This document shows, one piece after another, positions 41,570 to 53,265 of a stretch of DNA of 64,000 bases (positions are counted from its first letter, which is position 1; each line of letters starts with the position of its first letter). The notes beneath the pieces were generated by a model, which was not told where the DNA came from, did not search any database, and saw nothing but the letters and a program-made list of their open reading frames with translations. Both the position numbers and the translations under genes were made by a program. This DNA comes from Adineta steineri. Lineage: Eukaryota; Rotifera; Eurotatoria; Adinetida; Adinetidae. Location of the stretch: NCBI GenBank assembly GCA_905250115.1, contig CAJNOI010000340.1:1-64000 (forward strand), given 5' to 3'.

Positions 41570-44252
41570 ATGGTGTTATTGCGGCTATTGTCATTTCTTC
41601 CATTGTTACTAGTGCTCTACTTGGCATCGGTAGTTTTTTCATTTATCGATATCGTCAAACGATAATAGAAGGTATTCGAGAAATACTGCATTTGGATAAT
41701 AAAGTAGAAGACGAAGAAGAAGAAGAGGATGAGGAAGATCAAGTAAGAAATCAAATTGATGGATACATTATATTTGTCTTTTTTTTCTATTATCAGTGGG
41801 CACCAAATGAAATGAACATGAGCCCAGCTTTCAGAACTACCAGTAACAACTTGGCAAAAAAGTATGTTGACGAAAAGAACCGCTTTTCTCGTGATTTATA
41901 AATATTTCGACTATCATGTGTAATATCTTTAAACTTATTTGACATATCTATTTCTTAGGAGACAATCAGTTCCGCATAATCATATGTTATTTGGGACTCG
42001 TGATAAGACTGAGCAAACTCCTGTTTCGCTCTCTTTTCATAATATTAGTTATGTGGTTAAGAGTGGAAACAAACGCCGAATCAATTTACCTTTTATTGGT
42101 GGGCAAACTCGCCCAAAAAAAAGAAGTAAACAAGTTCTCTTCGATGTTTCTGGTCGTTTTGAATCAGGCATGAACGCTCTTCTTGGTATGTAGAAAGTCT
42201 GTCTTTTCTTATAGGTGTGCATTGATGATGTAACATCAGTTATTTCATATTAACATTTAAAGTTTACTCTTAGAGTTATATTTATAGACCTATTCAATTT
42301 TTAAATGATTTCAGAGAAAAATAGATACATAACTAATGATTTTTTTGTATCATCAAATCTAAGGTCCAACGGGTTGTGGAAAATCATCATTACTGGATGT
42401 TCTTGCTGCACGTAAAGATCCGCGTGGTCTATCAGGACGAGTCTTAGTCGATGGATTACCTTTGCCAGCATCTTATAAATACATGGTTGGCTATATTGTT
42501 CAAGATGATATCATTAGTGGAACATTGACTGTGCGTGAGAATTTGATTTTTTCGGCTAACGTTCGTTTGTCGAAAAATGTATCGATGCAGGAACGTCGAG
42601 AGCGTGTTGATCAAATTATTACGGATCTGGGATTGGAAGCATGTGCTAATACTCGTATAGGCACTGAATTTTCACGTGGTGTATCAGGTGGTGAACGAAA
42701 AAGAGCCTGTATTGGTATGGAACTTGTTCTCTCACCTAAAATTCTCTTTCTCGATGAACCAACAACAGGTTTTTGCCAGAAATTTAAATAAAAAATTGTT
42801 TTCACAAAAAAAGTGTTTTAGGTCTTGATGCGTCAACTGCCTTCAACGTGATGACTTGTTTACATCAATTATCTCGTCGTGGTTGTAAGTCCTCATTTTC
42901 ATATTAGACATAATTTGAATTTGTTTTTCTCTTGAATAGGCACCATCATCTTTTCGATACATCAACCTCGTTATTCGATCTTCAAATTATTCGATAATAT
43001 CATTCTTCTTTGTAAAGGCAAATGTATCTATCAAGGTCCACCTAATGAAGTTGTTCCCTATTTTGCTACGCATAATTATCAATGCGAAAAGTATGATAAT
43101 CCCGCTGATTTTGCATTGGATGTACTTATTGAAGCATCGAAAACCAAGGATTCTTTGAAAAAATTGACTAAAGCGTATCTTCGTTCTCCAATGCAAGCGC
43201 GCATGTCAGAACTTATTGCTGATTTAGATCCAAATGAGGATGAGATTTATGATGAGAATGGCGAAAGACCAGATAAAGAAAATCGTCCGTTGAGAAGTGA
43301 AATCTTTTATCTTGCCCAACGAACATTAAAAAATGCCATACGAAATCCTCAGCTAGCACTTTCACAAACAATTAACGCCATCATTATTGGTTTTCTTGTT
43401 GGCCTAATTTTTTATAATATGGATCTAACGACAAAACATGGTGTTCCAAATCGTTTAGGTGCCATTTTTTTCATTGTTGTTAGTCAAGTTTTCAGTACAG
43501 TAACTGCTTTAGAACCATTACTCAAAGAACGCGTTCTTTTCATTCATGTAAGTCTTTATTCTCCATATCTCCATCATCTATATATATATATATATATATA
43601 AATTAATTTCAACAGGAGAATGTCAGTGGATACTATCGAACTTCAACTTTTTTTGTGGCCAAACTCATCTGTGATATTTTACCAATGCGTATTATTCCGT
43701 CTTTCATTTTTTCGATAATTGCATATTTCATGACTGGCCTCCAACGAACAGTCAGTCAATATTTTATCTTTCTTCTAACTATCTTCATGTCCACAGTGTT
43801 CGGTTCAGCTATATGTTTTCTGGTCGCTGCGTGTATTCCAGTATTCGGTAAGTTCATACTTGTCTTACTATAATAAATATCGTTTCTCTTTTATTTTAGC
43901 TGTGGCTTTAATATGCGTCGTTCTTGTCTTTGTAGTGATGATGGTATTTAGTGGTTTCGTAGTTGATTTGACAACAGTTTTTTCATGGATATCGTGGGTT
44001 CAATGGATTAGTGCTTTTCGATATGCTTCAAATATTCTAACCATCAGTGAATTTCGTCATCTAACTTTTTGTCAAACTACGAATGGAACTGAAGTTTGTC
44101 ATTTAACGGGTGATGAAGTACTCGACGATCGAAATCTTGCACATGCTACAGACTGGGATTTGTGGAAACATTTTCTTGCTCTGACTGGCATGGCTATGTT
44201 TTTTCTAATTCTCGCCTTTATCCAATTGATTCGAATTAAAAAAACAAAATAG
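41570..44252 (+). CDS. ABCG-subfamily half-transporter (ABCG2-like), 5' exon missing
   Basis: Eight exons (41570-41742, 41797-41861, 41959-42185, 42364-42768, 42822-42884, 42940-43547, 43616-43847, 43900-44252) keep frame to TAG 44250, about 708 residues. The nucleotide-binding domain has Walker A GPTGCGKSSL, Q-loop VQDD, signature VSGGERKRA, Walker B ILFLDEPTTGLD and the H-loop FSIHQPR. The membrane domain follows (LSQTINAIIIGFLVGLIFYN, AKLICDILPMRIIPS, AVALICVVLVFVVMMVFSGF), typical NBD-TMD order of the White/BCRP family that exports sterols or xenobiotics as a dimer. Unusual: the first exon found encodes an extra helix (IAAIVISSIVTSALLGIG) and an acidic run DEEEEEDEED before the NBD. No ATG starts this exon, so the real start lies upstream. 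Confidence 0.88.
43577..43600. repeat. (TA)n run in an ABCG intron
   Basis: About 11 TA units inside the intron before exon 7. Confidence 0.8.
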
Positions 44253-45587
44253 AAAAAAAGATATACCGAAGATTGTATCTTTACTTGGTCATCTGGAGTC
44301 TTTTTTATTTAAATATGTTTCTTAGTAATAATTTTTTTTTAAATAAATAAAAGGAAATAAAATCCATCGGAATAATACACTCAGTATGAATATATTTTCG
44401 ACTATATATTTCTAAACTTGTGATTCCGAGAAAATCTTTTCAGGCAAGTCGTGTTTCAAGGAAAATAACGGGTGAGGCATAATAAATGGTCTCATTTAAT
44501 TCGCTTTACTAAAAAAGCTAAATATTCTCTTTATCTTGTGTCTACATGAGAGAAATTTTGATTTAAAGTTATAAGTTTAGAAATATCTTTCAGAACTAAA
44601 TGCCCTAGTCGTTCTCAGTCCATTATTTCCTTTTCTTTAGTTTCGAAAAATGATTTAACAGATAGGAATATAACTAATTGAGAACACATTCTATCTCGAA
44701 ATATCAAACATTCATCGAGTTTCAGCAATATTCACCATTGTGGAATAAGATGACTGCTCATTTTTCATATTAATTCAAAAGAAAATACCGAATTTATAAT
44801 ACTGTATGAAAACTTTCCTATTTTCTATTTTCATTAAAGATAAATTAATCAGTTCTTTCATACGAATATTCGGTGGATTAAAATGAAATATTCATTAAAA
44901 TATGCACCAAAAAAGAATAATAAAACAGATGTTTTGACATTACTTGATTAATTCTAGTCGATGTCAAAAGATATCAACTGTGTTCCTTTTTTTTATTATT
45001 CATAAGAAGTTAATCACTGCGTAATAAACTATCCTTGAAAAAATAGACAATATAGTATCGTGTGTTTTCTAATTATATGATGACGTTGAGGGAAATATAT
45101 CGAATTATGAGATGAGAGAAAAGAAGTGCAATATGATATTTCAGGTGAATCTAACATTCCTTCACTAATTAATTAGTGAGTTATTTCTAGAGTTTTTAAT
45201 CCAAAGTTCATAGATATTAGATAGTTCTTTTCTCATATTTGTTTGCTCTGGTGAATTCTAAGTAATTTCATTTGTATTAAGAAATTAAATTTTTCTAGAG
45301 ATATCTACGTAAGTAAAGTTAGACTCAATTTATCAAATATGTTACTCGAGAAAATTATTATCAACATATACAGGATGGGCTAAAAGTCAATTTACCAACG
45401 ATAGAGACATGTTCAAGGTTTATATCAAAAAAATTTACTTATTTACGGATAGGGACAAAGAATCTCTCTGGGTTCGTCCTTATTAATATACATCTTGAAC
45501 ATGCTTCTAACATTGGTAAGAAGATCAGTTCGTTTAGTCAAGTCGCAATGGAGATATTCAATTTTATTTTGTTTAATACTTCAGAAA
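44253..45587. other. Intergenic
   Basis: AT-rich. 45372-45500 contains TACAGGATGGGCTAAAAGTC, reminiscent of a mariner end, and an internal CATGTTCAAG/CTTGAACATG inverted pair. No transposase is present. Confidence 0.35.
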
Positions 45588-46677
45588 ATGTCATCTCCAA
45601 ATATATCATTGATTAGTACAATATTTTCAATTCAACAACAAATTGCTCGTTATGTCTATCCAATTTATCTTATTTTTGGTGTAACTGGTTGTTGTCTTAA
45701 CATTTTACTCTTGATACGACGACAATTTCGTACAGTTTCTTGTTGCATATGTAAGTCATAATTTTATAGAAATAATGAAAACGTCATACTAATTTTTTAT
45801 AGATTTTATGGCTGCATCTGTGGCAATGTTAATCAATCTAAGTATGGGTACTGGAGCAGCAATATATGCACTAAATCATGTAGATCCAAATCTGACAATT
45901 TTAGCTTTTTGCAAGATGCGTATCTATATTTTACAATCAAGTTCTATGATGTATCGTTGGTGTTTAGCTGTAGCTTGTTTTGATCGAGTAGCTATATCAT
46001 CTAACGATGTACGTTTAAGAAATTTTGCTAAAGTTCATATAGCTTGTCGTTTTATATTTATAATTGTAATTATTTGGTTAATATTACCTGTTCATCTTCT
46101 GATTTTTTACAATTTATATGGAGGTGGATGTGGAATATTGTTTAGTTTTACTATTGCACTTTACCATAGTATTTTTACGACTGTTGCTGGTGGTGTTTTG
46201 CCAGTTATGATAATGATCGTCTGTACTCTGTTCATTCATCATAATCTTGGTTTAAAACGAGAGCGTCGTGAAAAGAATAATGGTCAAACACTTGAAAACA
46301 GAAATATAAAACAAAATTTGCAACGTAAACGTGATCGACAAGTTCTATTAATGTTATTCGTTCAAGTTGCTGTTTATAGCATTTTAATTGCACCATTAAT
46401 GGTCGTATATTTCTATAATGCTGTGACACTCAATATCGGAAATAAGTCGCCTGAACGATTAGCTATTGAAAGATTAGCACAGTTTGTAGGTGAATCACTA
46501 ATCTATCTCTTTTCTGTTTTATCATTTTACATATATACAATGGTATCACGTTCATATCGTGGTGAACTAATCAAAATATTGCGTTCAATAATGACTTGTA
46601 AATGGTATTGTAGTAATCATCGTATCGAACCAATAATAAATGATACTCCACAGAGACAAATAACACCAACAACGTAA
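45588..46677 (+). CDS. Rhodopsin-class G-protein-coupled receptor (rotifer peptide-receptor-like)
   Basis: Two exons (45588-45750, 45803-46677; 52 bp intron) give 345 residues; an in-frame upstream ATG at 45501 is an alternative start. Seven hydrophobic segments can be seen, among them YVYPIYLIFGVTGCCLNILL (helix 1 with GxxxN-like end), MAASVAMLINLSMGTGAAIY (helix 2), MYRWCLAVACFDRVAIS (helix 3 ending in DR, the G-protein contact), FIFIIVIIWLILPVHLLIFY (helix 4), VLPVMIMIVCTLFIHHNLGL (helix 5), VLLMLFVQVAVYSILIAPLM (helix 6) and LIYLFSVLSFYIYTMVS (helix 7). Basic third loop (RKRDRQ) and tail. Ligand unknown. Lineage-expanded receptors of this kind are common in rotifers. Confidence 0.82.
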
Positions 46678-47314
46678 AGTTTTCGCTAATTTGTGATTTC
46701 TCACAACAACAAAATAACAATATGTAAGATTTCCTAGTCAAGTTTATCCATAAAGATAAAATTGTTGAATTTCGAATTTTTGAAGAAATCTATATAGTAT
46801 TATGTTGTCTTTTCTTTATTTTTACGCTTTTTATTGTATAATTCTAAAACTTTTATATGTATGTTTGGTAATGTCTTCGCTTATAATTTTGAATGTTCTA
46901 AAAACTTGTATCGTAACTGTTAGTCATACTTTATCGTTAAAGACATGAAAAATTCATCGTTACAGAATATTCAAAATTTTCAGTCTTTTATTATATTAGA
47001 TTTTGTGACTCTATCGATAATCATCTATGAGTATACAAATTTATTTCAGTCAAAAAATGAATTTTAAAATTTGATTTGGAATTCAACTTGTCGTATCTTT
47101 CTTAATATGACTTTAAAGAAATATCATTAGTGAGGAGATGTTTTCTCTGAGTGTTATTGACATTTCTATAAATGTCTGTTTTGATACTGCACTTCATTAT
47201 AAATTATATTGCACAATTGTTGTCACATTTAAAAACTGATGTATAGTTCATCGACTCATATGTCTAAAGATTATCAATATATTTATTAGTAAAGTGAATA
47301 ACAAAAAACTCCTG
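46678..47314. other. Convergent intergenic spacer
   Basis: AT-rich; no gene seen. Confidence 0.5.
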
Positions 47315-48996
47315 TCAAATAATATAACGCCAAGCAGCATGTTTATCACCTAAATCACGTAATTGTTCTTCAGACATATTTTCATAGCCCCATCGTTTTC
47401 TATCATCGACACTACCTAATCCGAAAACATCCACTACAGTAGTGGAACTTGTTGGTAAATTATTTGTTACCGGCCCATACAAACGATCACGTCGGCGATT
47501 TTCTAATCGAAGACCAATCATCAGAATACTGATACAAATAATTGCTAAAACACAAAATCCAAGATTGACAGCATGACCCAAAACGAAACGAGGTGCATCT
47601 TGTGTTCGATAAATTTGACCACTGATAATTCCACCGCAATTACCGACAGAAATCATAAATGCCAATGATGTTGCACGTTTTGTTTGAGGACTGGTGTTAC
47701 TGGAAAGAAAAGTAATACATGTTGCTACACATGGCGGAATACCACCAGCTGCAAGAAAAACAGCAAAATATTTAGCACCTAAATTGTTCACAGCAATCAG
47801 AATGATATAACCAATCATAGTTATTACCAACCAAAAGAGAATAAAAATACCACGTCGCACATATTTATCGGAAAAATAAGCTGTCGTAACTGTTGTAATG
47901 AAAGCAAAAGCATATGGTGGAGAAGTAAGAAGTTGCGCTTTGTAACTGACAAAGCCAAGATTTTGAACTATGGTTGGTAAGAAGAGAGAAAGAGAGAGAA
48001 GTGGTACAAGAATGCCAATGTAAGCGAATGAGAAAACATACAATTTCCAATCAAAGAATGTAGCACTAACTTGTTGCCAACTGAAATGTTCAGAACCACC
48101 AGGTCCGGCATCTCTTTGTAAGCGAACTATGACACGATTACATTCTGACTCAGTAAGAAACTTCGGACGATTCGATGGAAAATCACTGATGAAAAAGAAG
48201 GCCAATACTCCGACAACAACAGTTATAATGCCTTCTATATAAAATATCCAACGCCAACCTTCTTGTCCACCTATACCATTCATATGGTTAATTCCATACG
48301 CGAGTATACCACCAAAGGTGCCCGCTAGTGTAGCAGCAGAAAATAGAATACTGACACGCCATGATAGTTCACGTCTTGTATACCAACTGGACAGATAATA
48401 TGTCGCACCTAGAAAAAGTACGTTCTTTTTGAATTACTATTCAGCTGATATTTACCTGGAAATAATCCCGCTTCAGGAGCACCTAACAGAAGTCGACAGG
48501 CGAGAAGACCACCATAAGAATTCACAAGACCTGTAAGAGTCGTAATAATTCCCCAAGTAACCATAATAATTGGAATCCAAACACTAGGTCGTAATTTTTT
48601 CAGAATTAAATTCGAAGGAACTTCAAAAGCAACATATGTCACATAGACAACACTTAAACAAGTATTGTACTGAACACTTGTAAGATGTAATGAAGTCGTA
48701 ATACCATTGAGTTTAGCTTGTCCAATATTCACTCGATCGAGATAATTAAGTAAATAGAGTAACGTCATACCAGGAATGAGATAAAGATCAAGTTTACGAA
48801 GAAGTTTCTTATCATCAGGATCATCAACTATTTCCTCGACGAATATACCACTATTCGATGTATCATCAATAATCTTTGATTTTAATTGATGATCGAGATC
48901 ATTATTAATTTCGACAATTCCATCAGCGAATAAATCATGACTGATTTTCATTTCGAAAACATCTACTTTTTTATCAATATCATTAGAAACAAACAT
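47315..48996 (-). CDS. MFS permease of the anion:cation symporter (ACS) family, fungal type
   Basis: Exons 48456-48996 and 47315-48408 (47 bp intron) join to 544 residues. Twelve helices are expected; recognisable are LYLIPGMTLLYLLNYLDRVN (helix 1 ending in the DRxN of the family), ACRLLLGAPEAGLFPG and YYLSSWYTRRELSWRVS. These are the signature blocks of fungal Dal5/Tna1-type transporters, which import nicotinate, allantoate, pantothenate or biotin with protons. GWRWIFYIEGIITVVVGVLA and the C-terminal LRDLGDKHAAWRYII are also fungal-like. The N-terminal 75 residues are a soluble acidic extension. Substrate cannot be told. Close likeness to fungal ACS rather than animal SLC17 sequences suggests transfer from a fungus, with one intron kept or gained. 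Confidence 0.82.
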
Positions 48997-50662
48997 GATC
49001 TATACACGACTGTTTTTATTTCTATTTCAAATGTCAATTCTTTCGTTCTATATATATATACATAAAGAAATATTGTCTTCGAGCAAAAACATATCACCTA
49101 TCATATTGATATACATGTTGAGCTTCATTGATTTCTAATGTGTCGTTTTCATTGTCGTTATATAAAACAATTTTTAACACTTGCATTATTCTTCATGAAA
49201 AAATAATACCTAAAAACGTTCTCTTTTTTTTGTTCTTTCAATAGATATGAATATATATCAAAAGTGATGAATGAGTGAAGACAGTTGTTTTTGATGACTT
49301 GTATATGGTTGAGTGAATCGTTTTCTTTTTGCAGATAAGAAGTTATGGACAATTCATATACAAGAAATATGTATCTTCATGAAAATATCGTGAACTAATT
49401 ATATGTGCAATATCCTACGGCTATGCATCGATTCAGTACGAACGATAATTATTTTGAAGATGACCTATTTAGTGCAGAATCAGTTATCATAAAGGTCATT
49501 ATAAGTTTAAGAGTGGAATTTTTTCTTTCTGAATAATTATTTTCTGCTTTTTTATTTGTTTTTAATTTTCTCGGATGAAGTAAAAAGATGGGTGTGAATG
49601 TCTCTTCGCTTATTCTACTTGAAAACTCTCAGGATAATTAGATCGATTGAATATCTCGATTCTTTCTTATTATTCCACATACTATGGTATTTTTACTACC
49701 TGTGAGGATGAGAATTATAAATCTATAAAGTTAGTAGAACTAGAACAAGTTAACTAAAGTATATTCTGCAAAGAAATTTATAAGTGTAGATATATTGAAT
49801 CCGTGGGATTATCTAAAATTAATATTTCACATGAAGTCGAACAATCGAAAAGCTTTTCTCATAATCGCAAAGAGAATGTTGCAATGCTTTCTTTGAAGAA
49901 AACTCTTTGCATTTAAATTGTTCTCGTATATCTAAGGAAATATAGTAGAGAATATTTCAAAAAGATGTCTTCGATAATTGAACAACGTATTGACATTGGA
50001 TTTTTTGGGAATCAGGAAATGTGTATTACCAGTTGAAACTTCATCGTCTTATTTAAATTGTTTGTAATATTTATTCAATTGTTTTTTATGTTAAAAAAAA
50101 AGCACAAAGAACGAGAGACAAATTCACCACTCTCGACTTAACGATTGGCACATGAACATAAAATGATCAATAGATAACATATGACAAGCATCAGAATAGA
50201 CATTAAATCTCAATTTTCTCCATCCAAGGAAACAAAATTATTACTTATTCATTTTTCATGCATCCCATAGTACAGAGTATAAATGAGAATAGTGTTTGAA
50301 ATAAACAAGTATAGTCTCTTGAATCTAGCCGTATCAACTCTTCCTTTGAATTTATGTTGTCTGTTCATTACTGAAGAGATATTTATAACATTAGACACAT
50401 TAAATGACGATCGTCAGAATAGAAAAAAAATGAATTAATTTAAATTTGAATTAAATAACGTGATTGGTGTATCCTAACTTAAATTATCTATTCCAGACAA
50501 CGGTCATACAAGAGACAATCACATGTCGTCCAGGTCATCATTAAGAAAGGAGAATGAGTGTGTGAAGTGATGCATGGCCTTCATTGTTTCTTCGATATAT
50601 ATATTATTGAGAAGGTGAAGCAACGATCATAACTGATTATTTCACCGTTCAATACGTACACG
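48997..50662. other. Divergent intergenic region
   Basis: 1.67 kb between the permease (minus) and the metalloproteinase-like gene (plus). AT-rich, no gene recognised. Both promoters must lie here. Confidence 0.45.
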
Positions 50663-53069
50663 ATGCAGCTAATTTCTCTTCGTGTGTGTATTTTAATTGT
50701 CTTCATCCAACTAATCGTCTCAATGGTATCAGCAAATCCATTATCCAAACGAGATGACAAATCTCAACCATCTTCTATCAAAACAGAAGCAGATGCCATG
50801 TTCTATCTCAAAAAATATGGTTATGATACATGTGAAAATGAAGCTAAAAAATTACCTATGCATTTTCGTACGAATAATTGTCAGATCAATATAAGATCAA
50901 TGTTAAAAGCCTTTCAAACTACATATCAGTTACAACCCACTGGAATAGTTGATGAAGATACGTTGATGATCATGAATTTCGAACGATGTTGCTTGAAAGA
51001 CAACTTTAATCATTCAAAGTTTGGAAAACTAGGGTGAGTTTTGTTTCGATAAGAAAAGTTCAGTATTCTTGATACTGTTGATTGTACAATTATACAAAAT
51101 CCATTTTTTTTGCTTTAGGGAGAAAGACATTGTCACTTGGGCATTAAATCATACACACATTCCAGAATTAGGTATAGTTAGAGCTCGTAAACAAATTCGT
51201 GATGCATTTTATGATTGGACCAAACTTACGTCAATAAAGTTTTATGAAGTAACACAAGATGAAAAGGCAGATATTCATTTGGCATTCGTCGAGAAAATGA
51301 ATGATCCACTTTTGAGTGGACCTGATACATGTTATGGTGCAACTCTTCCTTCGTCTCCAGTAGAAATACATTTTGACTTAAGAGAAAAGTGGATTGATTA
51401 GTGAGTATAAAAATCATTTTAAAAACAAAAAATCTAAAAGAATTCTCTATAGTGATAGTTTTAGTGGTATTAAACTTCGTACGGCTGCTGTTCATCTGAT
51501 TGGTCATGCTCTTGGCTTTGAACATATCTTCGATAAAGTATTACCGATGTATACACTATATCAAATCAATGACACATCGAGTGAATCAGATATTGAAGCA
51601 TCAAGTGAATCGAATGTTGCAACATCGAGTGCATCAAATATTGAAACATCAAGTGAATCAATTTTTGAAACGACGACGACAGTATTAAGCTCAACTACTA
51701 CTTTGGAAATGACAAAAATGGACACTTTTGTAGTAGAAAAAGGTAGGAACTTTATTAAATCAATTTATTTCACATTGAAATTATATATTTTCATAAGGTA
51801 TAATTCAACTTGGCTTTCTTCATGGTGGAGTTCTTACTACACCATTTGATGACTCACAAGATCTGAACCTTTCAATGATGACACCTTGTCTTGGTGTAGA
51901 AGTATTTTGGTATCCAGATTATCTCTTTGCTATTCGATTTATCTATGGCGATGAGAATTCATTTATTCCAAAAATTTATCATGGCGATCCAAGCGAACGT
52001 ACTCCACCGTTATTATCTGAAAAGTATCTTATGGAAAATGGTGAAAGAATTAACAAGATCACTTGGTATGCAGGAACACGTAATTGGCAGTCCGATGATA
52101 AATTCATTCGTTTCATAACGGGTATTCAATTCTTTACAACTGCTGGACGAGTAAGCCCTCTTTATGGTTCCAACAAAGACGATGCACATACGGAGTCGTT
52201 TGATTATTATACACTTGCCTTTGCAAAAGGTGGTTCAATAATGCTCATCGATGAACTTCAATTTGCTTGGAAGAATCAAGGTAAATGTATACAATAGGAT
52301 GTACAAATATTATTTTATATATATAAATTTCTTCATTTAGAAATATTGAAAATTGATCTGGGAAAACGTTTTACTGCATTCTGTGATCAGTCGAGCGCAT
52401 TCTCGACATTGACAATTCTCTCGGCCATATATCAATCGAAATCCGTTCCACGCTCGTGTTCAGAAGAAGTAACTAAAACTGTACGAGATCAATGCAAAAC
52501 AGGAAAAACTTGTACATTTATGGTTACCAATGAAATTTTAGTTGATGATTGTCCGGATACATCGAAAGAACTTCAAGTAATATATACATGTAGCCCTAGT
52601 AAATGTAAGTTATTATTAATTTATCAAAAAAAAAACAGAATTCATATAGTTTTTTACAGAAAGACTTGTTTCGATCTCAAAATATCTAAATTTTTCTGAG
52701 AATAGAGAGATATTGTTGAGTGTTTATTCCATCAAGAATTTCAAGACTGACGGATGTGTTTTTTATACGAATAGATGTTGGAAAACACATGTACTTTTTT
52801 CGTCATATTATTGACAAAAAAAAGTTAGATATTTCGAAAACGAAACACGATCGTCTATGACCCATATATAGATGTTCTCTTATGGTATGCAACAGAAGTT
52901 AATAATACATATACTATTGGATTGAGAAAGTTTTTCTTTAGGGATCAAAAAATGGTCTATAAGTTCTACTCGTCTTTGTGCATAACACTTATCTTGATTT
53001 CTTTTTTTTTAGATATATTTGGTCCAGTCTTCAAAAATTTTAATGCGACTGGCTTCGATATTATTCGAG
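50663..53069 (+). CDS. Matrix-metalloproteinase-like pseudoprotease with jacalin-like and SUEL-type lectin domains
   Basis: Exons 50663-51033, 51119-51400, 51453-51742, 51798-52280, 52341-52604 keep frame; a possible next exon is 53013-53069 just before a gap, so the 3' end is uncertain. Order: signal peptide (VCILIVFIQLIVSMVSA), peptidoglycan-binding-like prodomain (AMFYLKKYGY ... AFQTTYQLQPTGIVDEDTL) with FERCCLKD at the cysteine-switch position, then the matrixin catalytic domain (DIVTWALNHT ... DAFYDWTKLTSIKF). The zinc motif reads HLIGHALGFEH: the three His are present but the catalytic Glu is Leu233. PMY supplies the Met-turn. A Ser/Glu repeat linker follows, then a jacalin-like beta-prism (GERINKITWYAGTRN ... 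FITGIQFFTTAGR) and a galactose-binding lectin-like module (SCSEEVTKTVRDQCKTGKTC). Likely a secreted lectin with an inactive protease scaffold. Confidence 0.72.
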
Positions 53070-53112
53070 GTAAGTTTAAGTTCCATGTTTGAGTGATGAT
53101 TGAAGAATATAA

Positions 53113-53122
53113 NNNNNNNNNN
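53113..53122. other. Assembly gap (10 N)
   Basis: Ten Ns, next to the possible last exon of the metalloproteinase-like gene. Confidence 0.99.
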
Positions 53123-53265
53123 ATATCTGAAGCTAGACGGTGTAGATCTGCAATAGTTTTGATTTGTTTACATTGTTGTTGCATTGATAATAGTTGCTTC
53201 TCATGACTACTATGATAGTAGCGCATAGTTTCGTAGAGTGTTGAAAATACGGTTTTGGAACTCAT
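53123..53265 (-). CDS. Possible first exon of an unrecognised gene, cut by a gap
   Basis: The minus frame from ATG 53265 reads MSSKTVFSTLYETMRYYHSS ... LLSMQQQCKQIKTIADLHRL, protein-like and helix-forming, and runs into the N gap after 47 codons. No partner exon seen on the other side. Could equally be chance coding in an intron of the plus-strand gene. Confidence 0.3.

Noticed and set aside
45372..45500. Mariner-end-like TACAGGATGGGCTAAAAGTC
   Set aside because: No matching opposite end, target duplication or transposase; too short to call an element.
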